Positions 1 to 10,960 of a stretch of DNA of 41,963 nt are shown here, in pieces. The position numbers and the translations under genes were made by a program. How positions within the stretch are numbered: position 1 is the stretch's first letter; each line of letters starts with the position of its first letter. The stretch is from NCBI GenBank assembly GCA_034698045.1, contig JAQGAU010000096.1, forward strand, positions 1-41,963. Direction: 5' to 3'. Under the pieces are notes generated by a model. It searched no databases and had not been told where the DNA came from. It worked only from the letters and a program-made list of their open reading frames with translations. The DNA comes from Paramacrobiotus richtersi. Lineage: Eukaryota; Tardigrada; Eutardigrada; Parachela; Macrobiotidae.

Positions 1-522
1 CAGTGGAATAGAAAAGTCGAATGGTGGAGAGGCCTCGAAGTAGCGGCATTTATCCTTCTCTTCTTTTTCGTTTGTATTATGTCGATTGCCATTGCTCAAG
101 GTTGTGCTGAAAAGCATTATAAGGTAAGACAAGGATAACTGGAATCATTTGACGTGCTTTGTAAAAGTAATTCTTGTATGTAATCTTTTGGAATATTTCC
201 GATTTTTTTGTCTGTACATATTATGATTACGTAAAAACTCACAGCATAGGTGCAGACTATCGATAGCATGCATTTAAAAAGCGAATCTGTGCAAGAGTAC
301 ATTTTTTCGTAGGTTGTCGGGTCGAATAACCACAACCCCGTCAACGAGTCGGTCACCACCACGAATGACGTACAGGAGATTCGCATCATAATTCAGGATC
401 TTTACAGCGAAATGCGTGCCCGGCGCAACGAGCTCCGCCAGCTGCAGCTCCAGCAGCAGCAGATCCGACTTCAGCAGCAGCTCCGACAGCAGCCGGTAGC
501 GCAAGACGTCCAGATTGTTTGA
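1..522 (+). CDS. 3' end of a host membrane-protein gene (partial)
   Basis: Two exons in one frame: 1-123 and 313-522, joined across a GTAAGA...TCGTAG intron (124-312), ending at TGA 520-522. Exon 1 encodes a charged Trp-rich stretch and then a hydrophobic membrane segment (about residues 14-33, rich in Phe, Leu, Ile and Val). Exon 2 encodes a polar tail ending in a Gln/Arg/Leu-rich coiled-coil-like run. The layout suits the last transmembrane helix and cytoplasmic tail of a multi-pass protein such as a claudin-like or tetraspan protein. That family guess is inference. The 5' part lies outside the window. The 189-bp intron is longer than those of the viral core. Confidence 0.6.
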
Positions 523-2175
523 TTCGTATTTCTACAGTACATTTTAGCTGTTGTACTTTTTTCACCCAGTTATTTTCGTGTACTTGAGCCGTTGCTTCCA
601 TACATGTCATGTGTCAGTAGCAAGCTGCTCTTCCTCATCATTTAGCTGAAACTCTATTTTGAGGACATGGTGCTGTCAGGAGCGCAAAACAAAAGTCGCT
701 TTCGTATTTTTTTACTGTGGATGGTTGATGCTCAGGTCTGCAGCGGAAATAGCACACATTTCAGTAAACATTCTTGGCGGTTCATGAAAACTTAATCAAG
801 CCTTTGCGACCTAAACGGAAAGCCACAAGCACAACACGCCGCGGAATACTAGAACATGGAGAACCGATGCTTCACTGACATTTACCGTGAACAAAATACA
901 AGGGCAAACACAATATTATGATGTATTACACAATGCAACTCAATAATACGAGCAACACGCACAGGAATCTGCCGTGTGTATGTACAGAGTAGATCGTCAT
1001 ACTGGTTGGCATAAGCGGATACAGCTGTCCCGGGCTGTGCTCGGGACGTATTACGAAGCGATGAACAAATAAAAATGCCACGTGTGACGTGTCAGAAAAG
1101 AAGACAAGGAAGCGGAATTCTCCGACCTTTGCGGTGCTTTTTCTTCTACGCGCACTGGCCGATTCGCTCATCTTCCATAGTATTTCCCATTATTTTCTCA
1201 CCCGCTCGACGTTATCGCTCGGGAAAACCCCCGTACGCGAAACATATTCTGCAAAATGCATGTATTTTTCGTTCCTGATCGCGTTGTTATGTTGCTTGTA
1301 ATGTGCAGGCTCTGCACGACCTTTGCGGTTAATTTTGTTGCGCAACTTGCGCCAGACCACCTTCAGTAACTGTTGTAATTTATATACATACGTACCATAT
1401 GCATGACTGTTTCTAAATCAGCGTTGTACATTGTTAGTATCATCTGTACCTCTACTACTTCGACTGCATAGACACGTTTGCAGGACGAATTAATTTTCAG
1501 ACTGAGAAAATTACTACCGTTGCGGACAGATATGTGACACTGGCTGGGCCAAATTTCCGCCATTTTGTGAATGATTGTCTTATTTCGCCGTTGTCACGAA
1601 TATCTTTATTCATATTTTTTTCTGTGTTTTTTCAGTCTTTCCGATTGCATGATGGTTAAACTGGCACACTGTACACATGATTTGATAGTAAGTAACTGTG
1701 CACAGCGCTCTAATTGCGTCATATATATGGTAGGAAGCGTTGCGTGCTTACAGTTAAGTTATAAAATTCGGTACTGTGGCGTCAGAGTGATAAGTCAGGA
1801 ATAGATGCATCAAGCAACGGATAGTCTTGCCGGTTCTGTTGTTGCGGTACAGTAATAGTATAATAAGTTGACAACATGTAGAACATAAAAATCAAAATAG
1901 TATAAAAACAATACCGTACTTGTTATTAAGTAATCACATAATGATTGAAAAATCACATACATTTGTCATATCAAAACCGTAATACAAAAATGAAGAACCA
2001 AACCACATCCTTTAGGGATAGGAGCATAGGAGGCCCTTTGGTGCCAAAATCGCGGCTGGAAGATGTAAATCCATTAAGAAACGCCTTGTAATACGGGCAT
2101 CATTAGACAAGTGTCTCCCTATAATCGAAGCAACATTAAATTAATTCAGTCAAAAAAATGGATTTGGAGGTGGAA
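523..2175. other. intergenic, no gene seen
   Basis: No reading frame here looks coding. Short open frames on both strands have low-complexity or random composition and no recognisable motif. Confidence 0.5.
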
Positions 2176-2176
2176 A

Positions 2177-2506
2177 CTAAAAGTTGTTTCTGATATGAGA
2201 CACTCCTGGAAGAATTTTCCCAGTTAAGAACAGCCGTTGTTGAGCATGCGCGCGCACATACCGGGGACATGTTTTATCGGTAACACCGTCCAGTATGGGT
2301 ATGCTCACGGGCTGCGGCTCGAGCAGGATCTGGTTAAACCCAGTGCGGATCGCCACCACAATATCAGGGCGGATGTTTTCAAGAACCTGTCTTCCAATTT
2401 CATCCTCTAAGTGCTGGTGATAGTCGGTCTGGATCCCCTGTATAAGAGCAAAATCTGACAGCCAACCGCTGTTGAATACCAATCGCAAATCTGTTATGTG
2501 GTACAA
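2177..2506 (-). CDS. hypothetical minus-strand exon(s)
   Basis: A 109-codon open frame whose central part looks coding (balanced acidic, Gln, Ile and Leu content; a segment VLENIRPDIVVAIRTGF). A possible acceptor (TTCAACAG) lies near its upstream end and a possible donor (CCCCG^GTATGTG) near 2265, so the true exon is probably about 2265-2485. It lies just downstream, on the same strand, of the membrane-segment exon at 2522-2775 and may belong to the same gene. Function not recognised. Confidence 0.35.
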   Translation of the reverse strand: MYHITDLRLVFNSGWLSDFALIQGIQTDYHQHLEDEIGRQVLENIRPDIVVAIRTGFNQILLEPQPVSIPILDGVTDKTCPRYVRAHAQQRLFLTGKILPGVSHIRNNF

Positions 2507-2521
2507 GGATTTCGGATTATG

Positions 2522-2775
2522 TTACTGTAATACAGTTATTTCATTCCACATCGCGTGTCCCATGCACACATTATCCTTCCGCTGCTCACGCTTCCGACGA
2601 CAATGTTTTCCCAACGCGGCCATTAGCAACATCAGCACAAATACTCCCAAAACAAGGGCGAAAAACGCTCCCACCAAGGTTAATTGCCGCTCCCATCAAT
2701 CCACCCACCCCGTCATGGCCCAGCAAGCCTTCAGTTCGGCTTCGTCAATACAGTTTGTCCCGTTAACAGAACTGC
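2522..2775 (-). pseudogene. single-pass membrane protein exon with in-frame stop
   Basis: An acceptor (TTTTGCAG) precedes the exon. It encodes a short ectodomain tail with an N-x-T glycosylation sequon and two Cys, then a strong hydrophobic segment (Ala/Leu/Val/Phe/Met-rich, about 24 residues), then a basic stop-transfer cluster (HCRRKREQRK) and a short cytoplasmic tail. This is type I topology. An in-frame TGA at 2696-2698 falls just before the membrane segment and would remove the anchor. Either the gene is broken or the stop lies in an unrecognised intron. Family not recognised. Confidence 0.45.
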
Positions 2776-2904
2776 CTGCAAAAGGAGCATATTTCATTAG
2801 TCCATTGACGAATAGGATAACTGTTAGACCTGCGTGATATTAGAGGTAATGGTAAATCCACTACGTCACTATACTATCGGTGTACCGTAGGAAGTGCCGT
2901 ACAT

Positions 2905-3300
2905 AAAGCGTAAAGTCTGCAGCGTAAAGCTTTGCGTGCTGTCACTGACTACAAGCAGCCGGTTACACCGGAACTGTATCAGCAGTTAGGCATTATGCCT
3001 ATTTTCGACCGATGGCGACAAAGCGATGCGGTGTGGCTCTTCAAACTGTGGAACAAGAACGTCTTCCCCCTTCCGGTGTACCTTCTGGACATGGTCAAGG
3101 TCACGGACAACACCACACACTACAATCTGAGACGACCAGCGAAAATTAATGCAAAGGCGAAGAAGAAAATTGGCGAATCCACTATGGAGATGCGCCTGAA
3201 AGATCTGCTTGAAAAGATTCTCAAGTTTAACGAAAAGATTCTGTCTGCTGGCTGTGTGGCGGTGTTCAAGTTTATGCCCAAAACTGTGGATCTGTCGTAG
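2905..3300 (+). pseudogene. non-LTR retrotransposon ORF2 C-terminal fragment
   Basis: An open frame with the layout seen at the end of non-LTR reverse transcriptases: LQRKALRAVTDYKQ, then TPELYQQLGIMPI, a Trp/Leu-rich helix, and a T-H-x-NLR motif followed by a basic tail. The 'QKRALR...L..LGILPI...NLR' pattern is the known post-RT region of LINE-type ORF2 proteins. The frame ends at TAG 3298-3300. No RT catalytic domain was found upstream, so this is a 5'-truncated remnant, as LINE copies usually are. Confidence 0.5.
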
Positions 3301-3727
3301 TGTGGTTTTTGTATCACTTTAGCGTTACTGTCGACCAGACGTGAATTCCCTAAGGGGTTGTCTGCTCTTGTGTTACAATACTCGTATATCAGTCAATGTG
3401 CTAATTTAATTTGAATTATGGAGTAGTGAAAGAAAGAGCACTTATAATTAGGGACTTAATCTGCCAAATTCTCGAGTAATGAACGCCACAAACAAGAGTA
3501 TCATTCGACAGCTGACTAGGGTCATTTAAATATTCGCCCTTACTAGAATTCGCTTCCCGACACCATCTGTTCCTGAACCCTGCGAGCGTGGTGTACCATT
3601 CGGAGGAAAGTACTCCTGCATCGACAGTTGGCCAGAGTCCCACTGGAATCAATGCAGACAGTAACGGGCGGCCGGTACAGTATGTATCGTATATTCATTC
3701 GTATCGTATACAGTATGTATCGTACTT

Positions 3728-3778
3728 TGTACATGAGCTATAGAGTAGAGCTCTACTCTCTAGCTCATGATCTGTACA
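3728..3778. repeat. 51-bp imperfect palindrome
   Basis: TGTACATGAGCTA...TAGCTCA...TGTACA arms surround a central GAGTAGAGCTCTACTC. A few mismatches and a small insertion interrupt the arms. It is preceded (3681-3727) by tandem GTATCGTATA-like units. It may be a small MITE end or a cruciform-prone sequence; no gene is attached to it. Confidence 0.6.
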
Positions 3779-3853
3779 TAATAGCCAGTAGCAAAGAAAG
3801 AGCGGCCTGATAAAATCTCGAATAACAGCACGCACGACAAATGCGCCTCTGGT

Positions 3854-4303
3854 CAGAGGCGGTTTTAGGGGGGGGGGCGCGCTGGCACAGTTTTTTTGGC
3901 GCCTGTAAGCCCTGCGCGCCGGGTTTGGGAATTTTTGCGGGCGCAGCTGGCGTGATTTTTTTGAGATTTAACAGGCGCATCGGGCGCTCTTCCGCGAAAG
4001 TCACTTTTGTAAGCTGAAACCGAATAGTGCAATATAAAATTGTTAACGATCGTGATGTATTGACGAAAAATACTTTATCTGAGGTTTTTTTTATTATGAC
4101 GAAAGAAGTGTAAGGAATTATTGTGGCGCATTAGCGCAAAAATTTTTTTTCCACTAACGTTCAAAAATTTTTCGAACTGGCGCCGCTGGCGCAAAAAAAA
4201 AATTTTGAACGGGCGCAGCTGGCGCAGACCGTTTTTTGGTACTGGCGCGGCTGGCGCAGGGGTGCTGCGCCTCCCCCTTCGGCCGGACCTAAAGCCGCCT
4301 CTG
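3854..4303. mobile_element. hAT-like MITE (about 450 bp)
   Basis: Terminal inverted repeats of about 16 bp, CAGAGGCGGTTTTAGG at the left and its near-perfect complement CCTAAAGCCGCCTCTG at the right. The CAGRGGCGG start is typical of hAT-family ends. The inside is non-coding and unusual: repeated GGCGCAGCTGGCGC-type units separated by A or T homopolymers. No transposase is present, so it would be non-autonomous. I could not find the expected 8-bp target duplication, which lowers confidence. Confidence 0.45.
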
Positions 4304-4486
4304 ACGCGATGTGCTCTTGTTCAACTTTGAACACTAGATCAAGGGATTTCGCCGATCCTCTGCCTGTGGCAGAATCAAGTTGTCGAAAACAGGTAAGACC
4401 CAACCCCTACAAGAAGTATCTAATTGGCGTATTTTACGCATATGTCGAGCTCGACGCAGAATTCCGCCACAAAGAGAATGACAGAG

Positions 4487-6060
4487 AATATCATGCGGAC
4501 GCCGCTGAACATCTATTTCAGTTTGGTTTGCTGGCTGGGTACCCGTGGGTGGAGCATATCGACATGGACATGTACAACATCCGGCGCTAACTAACTGAGC
4601 TCTGGAAGCAGTATATGAATGGTACAGCTTATTGTTAGACTGCCATTATGCTGTAACGCTACAACTAACCCGGAAACCTGCAAGATTGTGGCGAGATTGT
4701 TTACCGAGATGGAATCGCAGTGAAAGGCGGAAACAGATCTGGTCTATCGCATCGTGATGGCATGTGTAAACAGCGCAATCATTTGATCCGACGAATGTGA
4801 CTGCTTGCAGTCTCAACTCGTTGCAGATGACCTTACGAAAAACAGCAAGTTGGCCCGGAACTCATAATATCAGTCATTTTTTGTTTACAAACGTGTTACG
4901 TTGTTATACTACGAAAACTACTCTGACAGGGAACGTCTCTAAAGGGATGTCACGAAAATCAGCGATGGTTCTTCCATTGCAGCCAAGGATATGGGGAAGA
5001 GGAAACCTACCGTTGTAGCAGCACGCACTCAGTCTGGGGGAGTTGTGCCCGATTATTCAAGCTTACGAACGATACTGCTCAGAAGGTAACCAGTACGGAT
5101 TGCGCGGTGGTGACTGTGCTGATACCAGTATTACAACCCAGCTATCACGGACGAACAGAAATGACAACTCTAGTAAGGCAGTGCATGTGTGTGTAAAAAG
5201 CTTTTCACGCCGCTGTTCCGTTTTCGGTGTTAAGTATACTTGGCAACTGACCGGCGGCTGACAGGAGTAGTCACAGTTCAAAAATTCTAAATTCACCGAT
5301 TGCGAACGCCGGAAACGCAGGTGAAGCTCAAATTATTGAAGCCTTGTGAAGCCTTGCCTATCAAAAGCCTTGTGAAGCTCGATCGAAATCTAAGTGTACA
5401 TGCCAGTAAATAGTATAACACACAATGAGACCTGCCCCATAACGTACCTACACGTTTCTTTGGGTAACGCGCGCTTCTGCTTAATTCCTTATGCTGGGCT
5501 TGGATAAATCCAGGCCATAGTGAATGGGGAAATTGCAAGCAAGCGTGACGCTCTGTTCCTGAATGCCCTGCTGTCGGAATTAGCCTAAAGTCGGGACAGC
5601 ATGATGGCAACTATACGGATAGCAAATCTATCTACCCATTTTCGTTATGAGCGCTTATCACTTATGCGAAGCTGGGCGAAAGGGCAGCGGTAATCAAAGT
5701 TTAAGCTCGGGAAACTATAGGTAGACTAGGAAGTTTGGCAGCGCAGGGCACTGGAGTGGCTTGTTGTGGCACTCCAAGTGGAACATCATTGGGTAGACTG
5801 GGTTCTGCACGCACACCACAACCTGCTGATCGATCCTAGGTATACCGTTATTTATATAACGGTATGATACACCGTTATTTCTTCCATTTTCTTCGTCTGG
5901 TAGTGGTACTCTTACTGGATCCCCTCGTACGTTTGCTCGTTCGCGGAATCGTGTACAGTCCCTGTCCAGGCCAAGGAGCGCAAGCTGCGTTTTTTGCAGT
6001 TTTATCTGTAGGTCAGTGAGCGCAATAATTTGCGGCATCTTGCACACGATGCGGCCGTCA
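4487..6060. repeat. dispersed 1.5-kb repeat R, copy 1
   Basis: Collinear with 35007-36535 in the same orientation over its whole length, with scattered substitutions and small indels. Near 4690-4790 long runs are almost identical to 35220-35330. The two copies flank the provirus about 30 kb apart. Copy 1 carries a 39-codon open end on the plus strand (up to 4590) and a longer minus-strand frame (5715-6218). A short palindrome near 5838-5863 (ATACCGTTAT / ATAACGGTAT) is missing from copy 2. The repeat has no recognised identity and is probably a decayed mobile element. Confidence 0.75.
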
Positions 6061-6218
6061 TAGACAAGGCTGGGGTCCGACGGCGGCAGTCTGAGTTGCC
6101 TTCGCACGCCAATGTGCGCGCTCTGGCTTCTGCGGTTTTGTAACTTCGTCTTGTCGTATAAAAGGCATACAGTATTATAACCTGCAGCTCTCACTATTAA
6201 CCTTTCTGACCTAAACAA
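5715..6218 (-). CDS. hypothetical ORF in repeat R copy 1
   Basis: A 167-codon frame. Its central part, around MPQIIALTDLQIKL, is shared with copy 2 (36346-36537), where the same motif appears as MPQITALTDLQINL. The frame downstream has decayed there. Conservation of the motif in both copies suggests a former gene of the repeated element. No domain recognised. It may be a relic rather than a working gene. Confidence 0.3.
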   Translation of the reverse strand: MFRSERLIVRAAGYNTVCLLYDKTKLQNRRSQSAHIGVRRQLRLPPSDPSLVYDGRIVCKMPQIIALTDLQIKLQKTQLALLGLDRDCTRFRERANVRGDPVRVPLPDEENGRNNGVSYRYINNGIPRIDQQVVVCVQNPVYPMMFHLECHNKPLQCPALPNFLVYL

Positions 6219-6278
6219 TGGTTTGAAAATTACGAGCGTCCTATCGCCTGTGACTGCAAGGCTGTAAAAAGTCTTTTA

Positions 6279-6519
6279 TCGGGCGAGCAAACCACTATCG
6301 AGAAATTTATCTGAATTTTGTCGTATAGTAAAGCCGTTGAGCGCATTGATTAAGATGGATAAATCCTTGCAGTGGCCCGAAGAGACGGACCACTTTTTGC
6401 CTATGTCAAGGCATGATTCGTTTAACGCAACATTATTTACGCACTCTAGTAACGCGTTCTCGCTTGTGCTGGAGACGGACGCCAGCCTATTTGCCTTAGG
6501 CGCCGTCCGATTCAGGTAA
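6279..6519 (+). pseudogene. Ty3/gypsy reverse transcriptase / RNase H fragment
   Basis: The frame beginning at 6279 reads with the pattern at the RT to RNase H junction of Ty3/gypsy Pol: a 'RNLSEFCRIVKPLSALIK' stretch (compare RRFIPNFSRIAKPL in the family), a Trp-Pro-Glu-Glu motif, and LVLETDASLFALGAV, which carries the first RNase H Asp (TDAS). It stops at 6517-6519. Nothing upstream supplies the YxDD core, so this is a short relic. Confidence 0.7.
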
Positions 6520-9500
6520 AGGAAAGGAAACATTTCTGTCTTTTCAGCAAATGGAACGCTCCCGAATGTCTAAATGCGCTCTTGCATCGAAAAAACCGCA
6601 GTCTAAAGTGCTTTAATCCAGAGCACACATTTCCGATGCTATCGCCGGTAACCTTTCTACCAGCACAATCGACGACCAGGAAGAACCGACAGAACGGCGC
6701 CAGGGGAAGGAAAACAATGAAGACGATAATTCCCAGCAAAACTTCTGGACAACGCAGCACCGTTTTTATGCACATCCAGGAGATTCCACAATTTTATGGA
6801 ATCACAGTTCAGGAACTGCGACAAGGGAGCATGGATTATGAAGAAAGGACACAAAATTCCAATGGACCGAGGAGGACAAGACCGACAACCTATTTTTCGC
6901 CCTTAACGGTAGCATTTTACGCCTGGACTGCGCATTGCCGTTTGTATACTCGTCGGATACTACGTGGTTGCGAACGAAAACATCTTTGCTTAGATTAATC
7001 AAAATTGCTTCTCGACTGAACGCGTCGCTTCCTGATTTTTTAGAATCAAATTTATAGTAATAAAAACATTTGCGTACCGGGCATCTTCAGCAAACTTGTT
7101 GCCCATTTTGTCATCAAAGTTTTTATTCACATATGGATTTATCTGAACGCTTAAGAGCAAATACTACCGGGCCGACTCAGTGCGCACCAGTTCGATGCTA
7201 GCTAAACAAACTGTAGAATTTCCCCGTGTTAGCCTAAAAACATTAGAGCGCCTTATTTACTTATATATTTATTATCAGTTTACTATAATAATTAGCGAAT
7301 GTCTGCGTACAACAAGAGAATTAAATTGAGTGTCTCCAGTGACCCTGCTAAATTTGTAATATGATTACGATCCGTTCAACTGTGCAATGCCGGCTGAATT
7401 GATCCTTTGGGTTTTGTGATCCGGGAATCCCGCATATGAACGCAAATTCAATCGCCAAAAATAAATACGGACAATATTGCTGCTTGGAGATATGCTGTGC
7501 CGCCACGAAATACATGCAGCTATAGAGTGTTAACAACTGTAAACGGTACCGCTACGGAATCAAGGGGCCCGAGAAAACGAGCAAAATGAATGATTCAGAG
7601 ATATATTTAGCCTTCCGCTCGAATCTACGCATCCAAATCCGCCACGTACCAGTTATCTTCTGCTACTATATACGGAAAGTGCAACCGGCGTGCGAATCAT
7701 CCTCATCGGATTGTCATCAATACTACGAAAAAGTTCTAAAATTAAACGACACCGCACCATACGCAAACAACTTACGCCTCCCTTCGACGAACGAACGCCG
7801 GTAACATTAGTCAAATTGAGTCCTCATAATTATACAATTACAGTCCAACATCTACAAACGTTTTACAACTTTACGCTATGTAAAGAGCAAGATTTCATTC
7901 TCCTTTTCTTCGCTACTATGTCAGCACAATTACGATTACATCCATGTTATGAATGTGCATTTTCGAAACGATCTTCGTAAAATTAGTCGTCATCGTGGTT
8001 TAATAACAGTATGTTGCTGATAGCATTGTCAGCTAATTACTCATGGATTAGTGGGTAGCAGCTCCGCCAACTACGTTTTGTTTATTGTGCGTATATTGTG
8101 ATAGTGATCGACGCAAAATGAATAGTCATCCGATGTAACATAATATTGGATAAGGGAATTGTTGGCATCAATCAACAGCTTCCCAAAACAATCTTAGTAT
8201 GTGTCCTGTTTTCAACTATAGTGTTGATACTGATTATTTTCGTCACTTGTAAGACCACGAGTACCTTTTGTTTACACTTTTTGCGATTTATAATTCATGC
8301 TGGGAGCAGGACCACTGATAAACCCAAAGGGCATCACTTCAAATCTGTCCGTCTGCAGGTACGGAGCCCATCTTTTCTTCTTCTTTTCTTAGATTTACAA
8401 GTTCGGGCTAACCAAGATCATATAACAGCCAAATCCAGAGATCGGCGAACTCACGATTTGATGGCTCACCGTTGCGGAAAGCACCGGAAGGTAGCGCGCG
8501 AGATGCAGCAGCCGATTCCAGCACCTTATGCCTAGACTAGAAAAGCCGTTAGCAGAATCCTTTTTACTTTCTCGTACCCCACCTTCTTAGCCGATGGACA
8601 CGCCTACATTATTAGCGGGACGTGCGGTCATCAGGTGCAGTACGTTGAGGATAACGGAACTGGGATCCGAATTCGATGCTGGAGCGGGAACATCCACATT
8701 ATTCACCCTTCAGGTGACGTTTACGGTCTTAGTCACTGGCACTTCCGGGTAAAACATTGGAGAAATGATGTCTACACCTTTTTTACGGCTCGCAGTAACA
8801 ACGCGATTGTGATCGGCGCACATGGATATAACCACGCAGCTGCGACGCAACACCACCGGGAATTCAGACTCTGGAAACTGCCTTGTCAGTGTCCTTTTCG
8901 TCCATTTTCGTCGGAATGTTGGCAGCAGTTTGGTGGCACCCGTTTGTGGATGAATAATAGGGCTAGGAAGCGGAAGATGAAAGCCTGATTTCGCTCCTTT
9001 TGTTTTGAGAATACTCCGCTGTCAGTCGATGCAAATTAATGTACGCGAATCGTGACAGGTTCCACATATGCATGTGGAATTTTAATTATTACGTACGTCT
9101 GGGTTTTTTAGTCCAGATGCTTGCTCAGTGCACGCTCCACATGTGAATGTACTGCTCAATGCAGCATGTACTATCACTAAATAACCACCAACTAACAGTT
9201 GTTTCCCATGTTAGTATCATAAAATGCCACAGTGGTCATCCATTCGCTGAACACAACGGCATTACACTATCCATTACTACTGGCCGTACGCTTGGTGAGC
9301 CGAATGGAAAGTGCCCCAATAATACTGTTTTGTTCACGAAGAGAACTCAAAGCAATAGAGTACACAGTAAGGGGCTCTTCAACTACAATGTTGCTGCCAC
9401 TCCACCGCAGGTGCACCTTTCCCTTGATCGAGTCGGCGAATGCTCTAACAGGAAAGGTGATTGCCGCAAAAATCCCGCTTCGCTTGTTATTTTCTCACAT

Positions 9501-9640
9501 CCGGTAACTTTTTTTAATCCGAACTTGCCGCTACTTATTAAAGCAGATCACTGAAGCTAGAATCGTAGAAAACGGTGCTGAAGTACTTGTCAAACGTCAG
9601 AGTGAGCAAATAATAAATCTTGCTAACTTAAATCAGAACA
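6520..9640. other. no convincing gene; decayed sequence
   Basis: Several open frames of 70-140 codons occur (for example 6582-6998, 8146-8535, 8635-8988, 9147-9554), but none shows a recognisable domain, and overlapping frames are equally open. A frame starting at 8594 contains a DAGAGTS stretch loosely like a retroviral-type aspartic protease DTGA motif, but this is too weak to call. Confidence 0.4.
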
Positions 9641-9643
9641 AAT

Positions 9644-10560
9644 TTGCCGGAGGTTTGGCCACCGCATTGTCAAGAGCGCCGAAAGAGCCGCCAGCAGTGG
9701 CATGACCGACATTCTCTGATAGTACAGAGGAAGACTGTAGAAGCCTTCCTGAATGGCTATAAGATAAAGACCAGGGCGCAGGGCTGGTCGGAAATCCAGG
9801 TCCGTGAGTGCCTGTCGCTAACCATGGTACCACAGGACCCAGCCAGCCCCGTCATCGTAGGAGGAACTTCCTCCGAGGAAGTTAAGAAACTTTTATTGAA
9901 GCAATTGCGTCCCCCTGGGTACCTTGAGCATCAGTTGCGAATTCTTTGCCGTCACAAGCTTCAAGAACTTGAAAATGTACAAATTATGATGATGTTCTGA
10001 AACACTTCGACGTTCTGAAAGAGGTTGGCAGAACGTTTACAGACCAAGAGAAGGCCGAAAAACCTGTGGAAGTTTTGTCAGTAGTTCTTTTAAAGAACGT
10101 GGCGTTGTCGGAGCCAAACACTCCACACGGTTTTATCAGATCGCTAATAAAGCTGTACAGCTCATACAGAAGCTCAACGTGAAAGTGACAGCTACTCGTC
10201 CGGCTCAGGTGTCGGTGGGGCTACCCATGTAAACGATGGAGAGAATCGCCGGAGGTGAATTCAACCTAAATAGAAGAAATAATATTGGGAGTCAACAGAA
10301 ACTGACAACAACTGGCAGGGAAACCCATATGACAACAACCAGACATAACGACTCGCGAGCAAAACTGGCGGCAAAAAAGTGGCTTTGAGCAGGGACAACG
10401 AGGCAGCTACAGAGGTGCAAACAGCAGAGGACGAGGAAATGGATCAGATAGGAATATCAGTTCTCTACGTTACGAGGATAATCGTCAGAGTAATGATCAA
10501 AGATACAGCGAGCGTAGGTCAAGCGATGAACATCTGTGGAGATGGCTTTGCATGTCCAGA
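9644..10560 (+). pseudogene. decayed retrotransposon gag, interrupted by the provirus
   Basis: The frame 9740-10000 encodes a Gag-like capsid segment: KTVEAFLNGYKIKTRAQGW, then a 'REC LSLT' stretch, then VKKLLLKQLRPPGY. These match the layout of Ty3/gypsy Gag (F...F..RA...GW / L...L...F.PPGY). After frameshifts and stops, 10370-10560 encodes an Arg/Gly/Ser/Asn-rich nucleocapsid-like tail. The provirus interrupts the sequence at 10566/10567, and the target duplication at 34061 restores continuity on the other side. Confidence 0.6.
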
Positions 10561-10566
10561 TATGGT
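10561..10566. repeat. target-site duplication, left (TATGGT)
   Basis: TATGGT sits directly outside the left terminal repeat and recurs exactly at 34061-34066 outside the right one. Six bp is the characteristic Polinton/Maverick integrase duplication. Confidence 0.9.
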
Positions 10567-10680
10567 ACTACTATAAGCGGTTATACGCCGTCTTTTAACA
10601 TAACTGGCGTGCCAGGCGGTAGGATTTAATAACCAATGCATTAAAGATTTACACCAACTTAAATAGATTATATACATATA
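10567..10680. repeat. left terminal inverted repeat
   Basis: Starts ACTACTATAAGCGGTTATAC and aligns with the reverse complement of 33947-34060 with about 15 mismatches in 114 nt. The first 32 nt are identical. Beyond 10680 both ends run into A/T-rich sequence that cannot be aligned by eye. Confidence 0.9.
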
Positions 10681-10769
10681 CTAAAAATAAATAAAAATAA
10701 TAAAAACTAATAATCAATTAAAAAAAAAAATAATTAAATATTACATTAAAAAGTAAAAGTATGATTGGT

Positions 10770-10890
10770 AAAAAATGGACGCAGTGGGGGATTCGAACTT
10801 AGGTGATAAGGAATGGAGCTGCAACTGCATATTGGGACTCAGTTGCAGCTCCATCCCTTGGCACCTGACCGCTCGGCCACTATCCCCACT
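10770..10890 (-). ncRNA. tRNA-like Pol III hairpin RNA (candidate)
   Basis: Read on the minus strand, the segment has an exact A box, TGGCCGAGCGG (10879-10869), a near-consensus B box, AGTTCGAATCC (10799-10789), and a TTTTTT terminator (10775-10770). This is the full layout of a type 2 Pol III gene. It does not fold as a tRNA: the would-be T stem and acceptor stem do not pair. Instead it forms one long hairpin: terminal stem AGTGGGG/CCCCACT, inner stem AGGTG/CACCT, and a 20-bp stem (10808-10827 with 10840-10859) with a single G-U pair and a 12-nt loop. It could be a VA-RNA-like regulator, a Pol III pre-miRNA, or a captured, rearranged Leu/Ser tRNA. It lies between the left terminal repeat and the TBP gene. 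Confidence 0.65.
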
Positions 10891-10960
10891 ACCTATATGA
10901 CAAAACCAGTCTTACTGTCTGTAAGTTATGTGGACAAGGACACGGAGACAGTCTTTTTCG

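Noticed and set aside
4309-4590. 93-codon ORF spanning the MITE edge into R1
   Set aside because: The first part is transposon end sequence; only the last part is shared with repeat R, so the ORF is composite by chance.
8594-8720. Retroviral-type aspartic protease (DAGAGTS)
   Set aside because: The match is short, lacks the second family motif, and the frame is soon lost.
10783-10890. Ordinary tRNA-Leu/Ser gene
   Set aside because: A and B boxes are present but the acceptor and T stems do not pair; the sequence folds as a single long hairpin.
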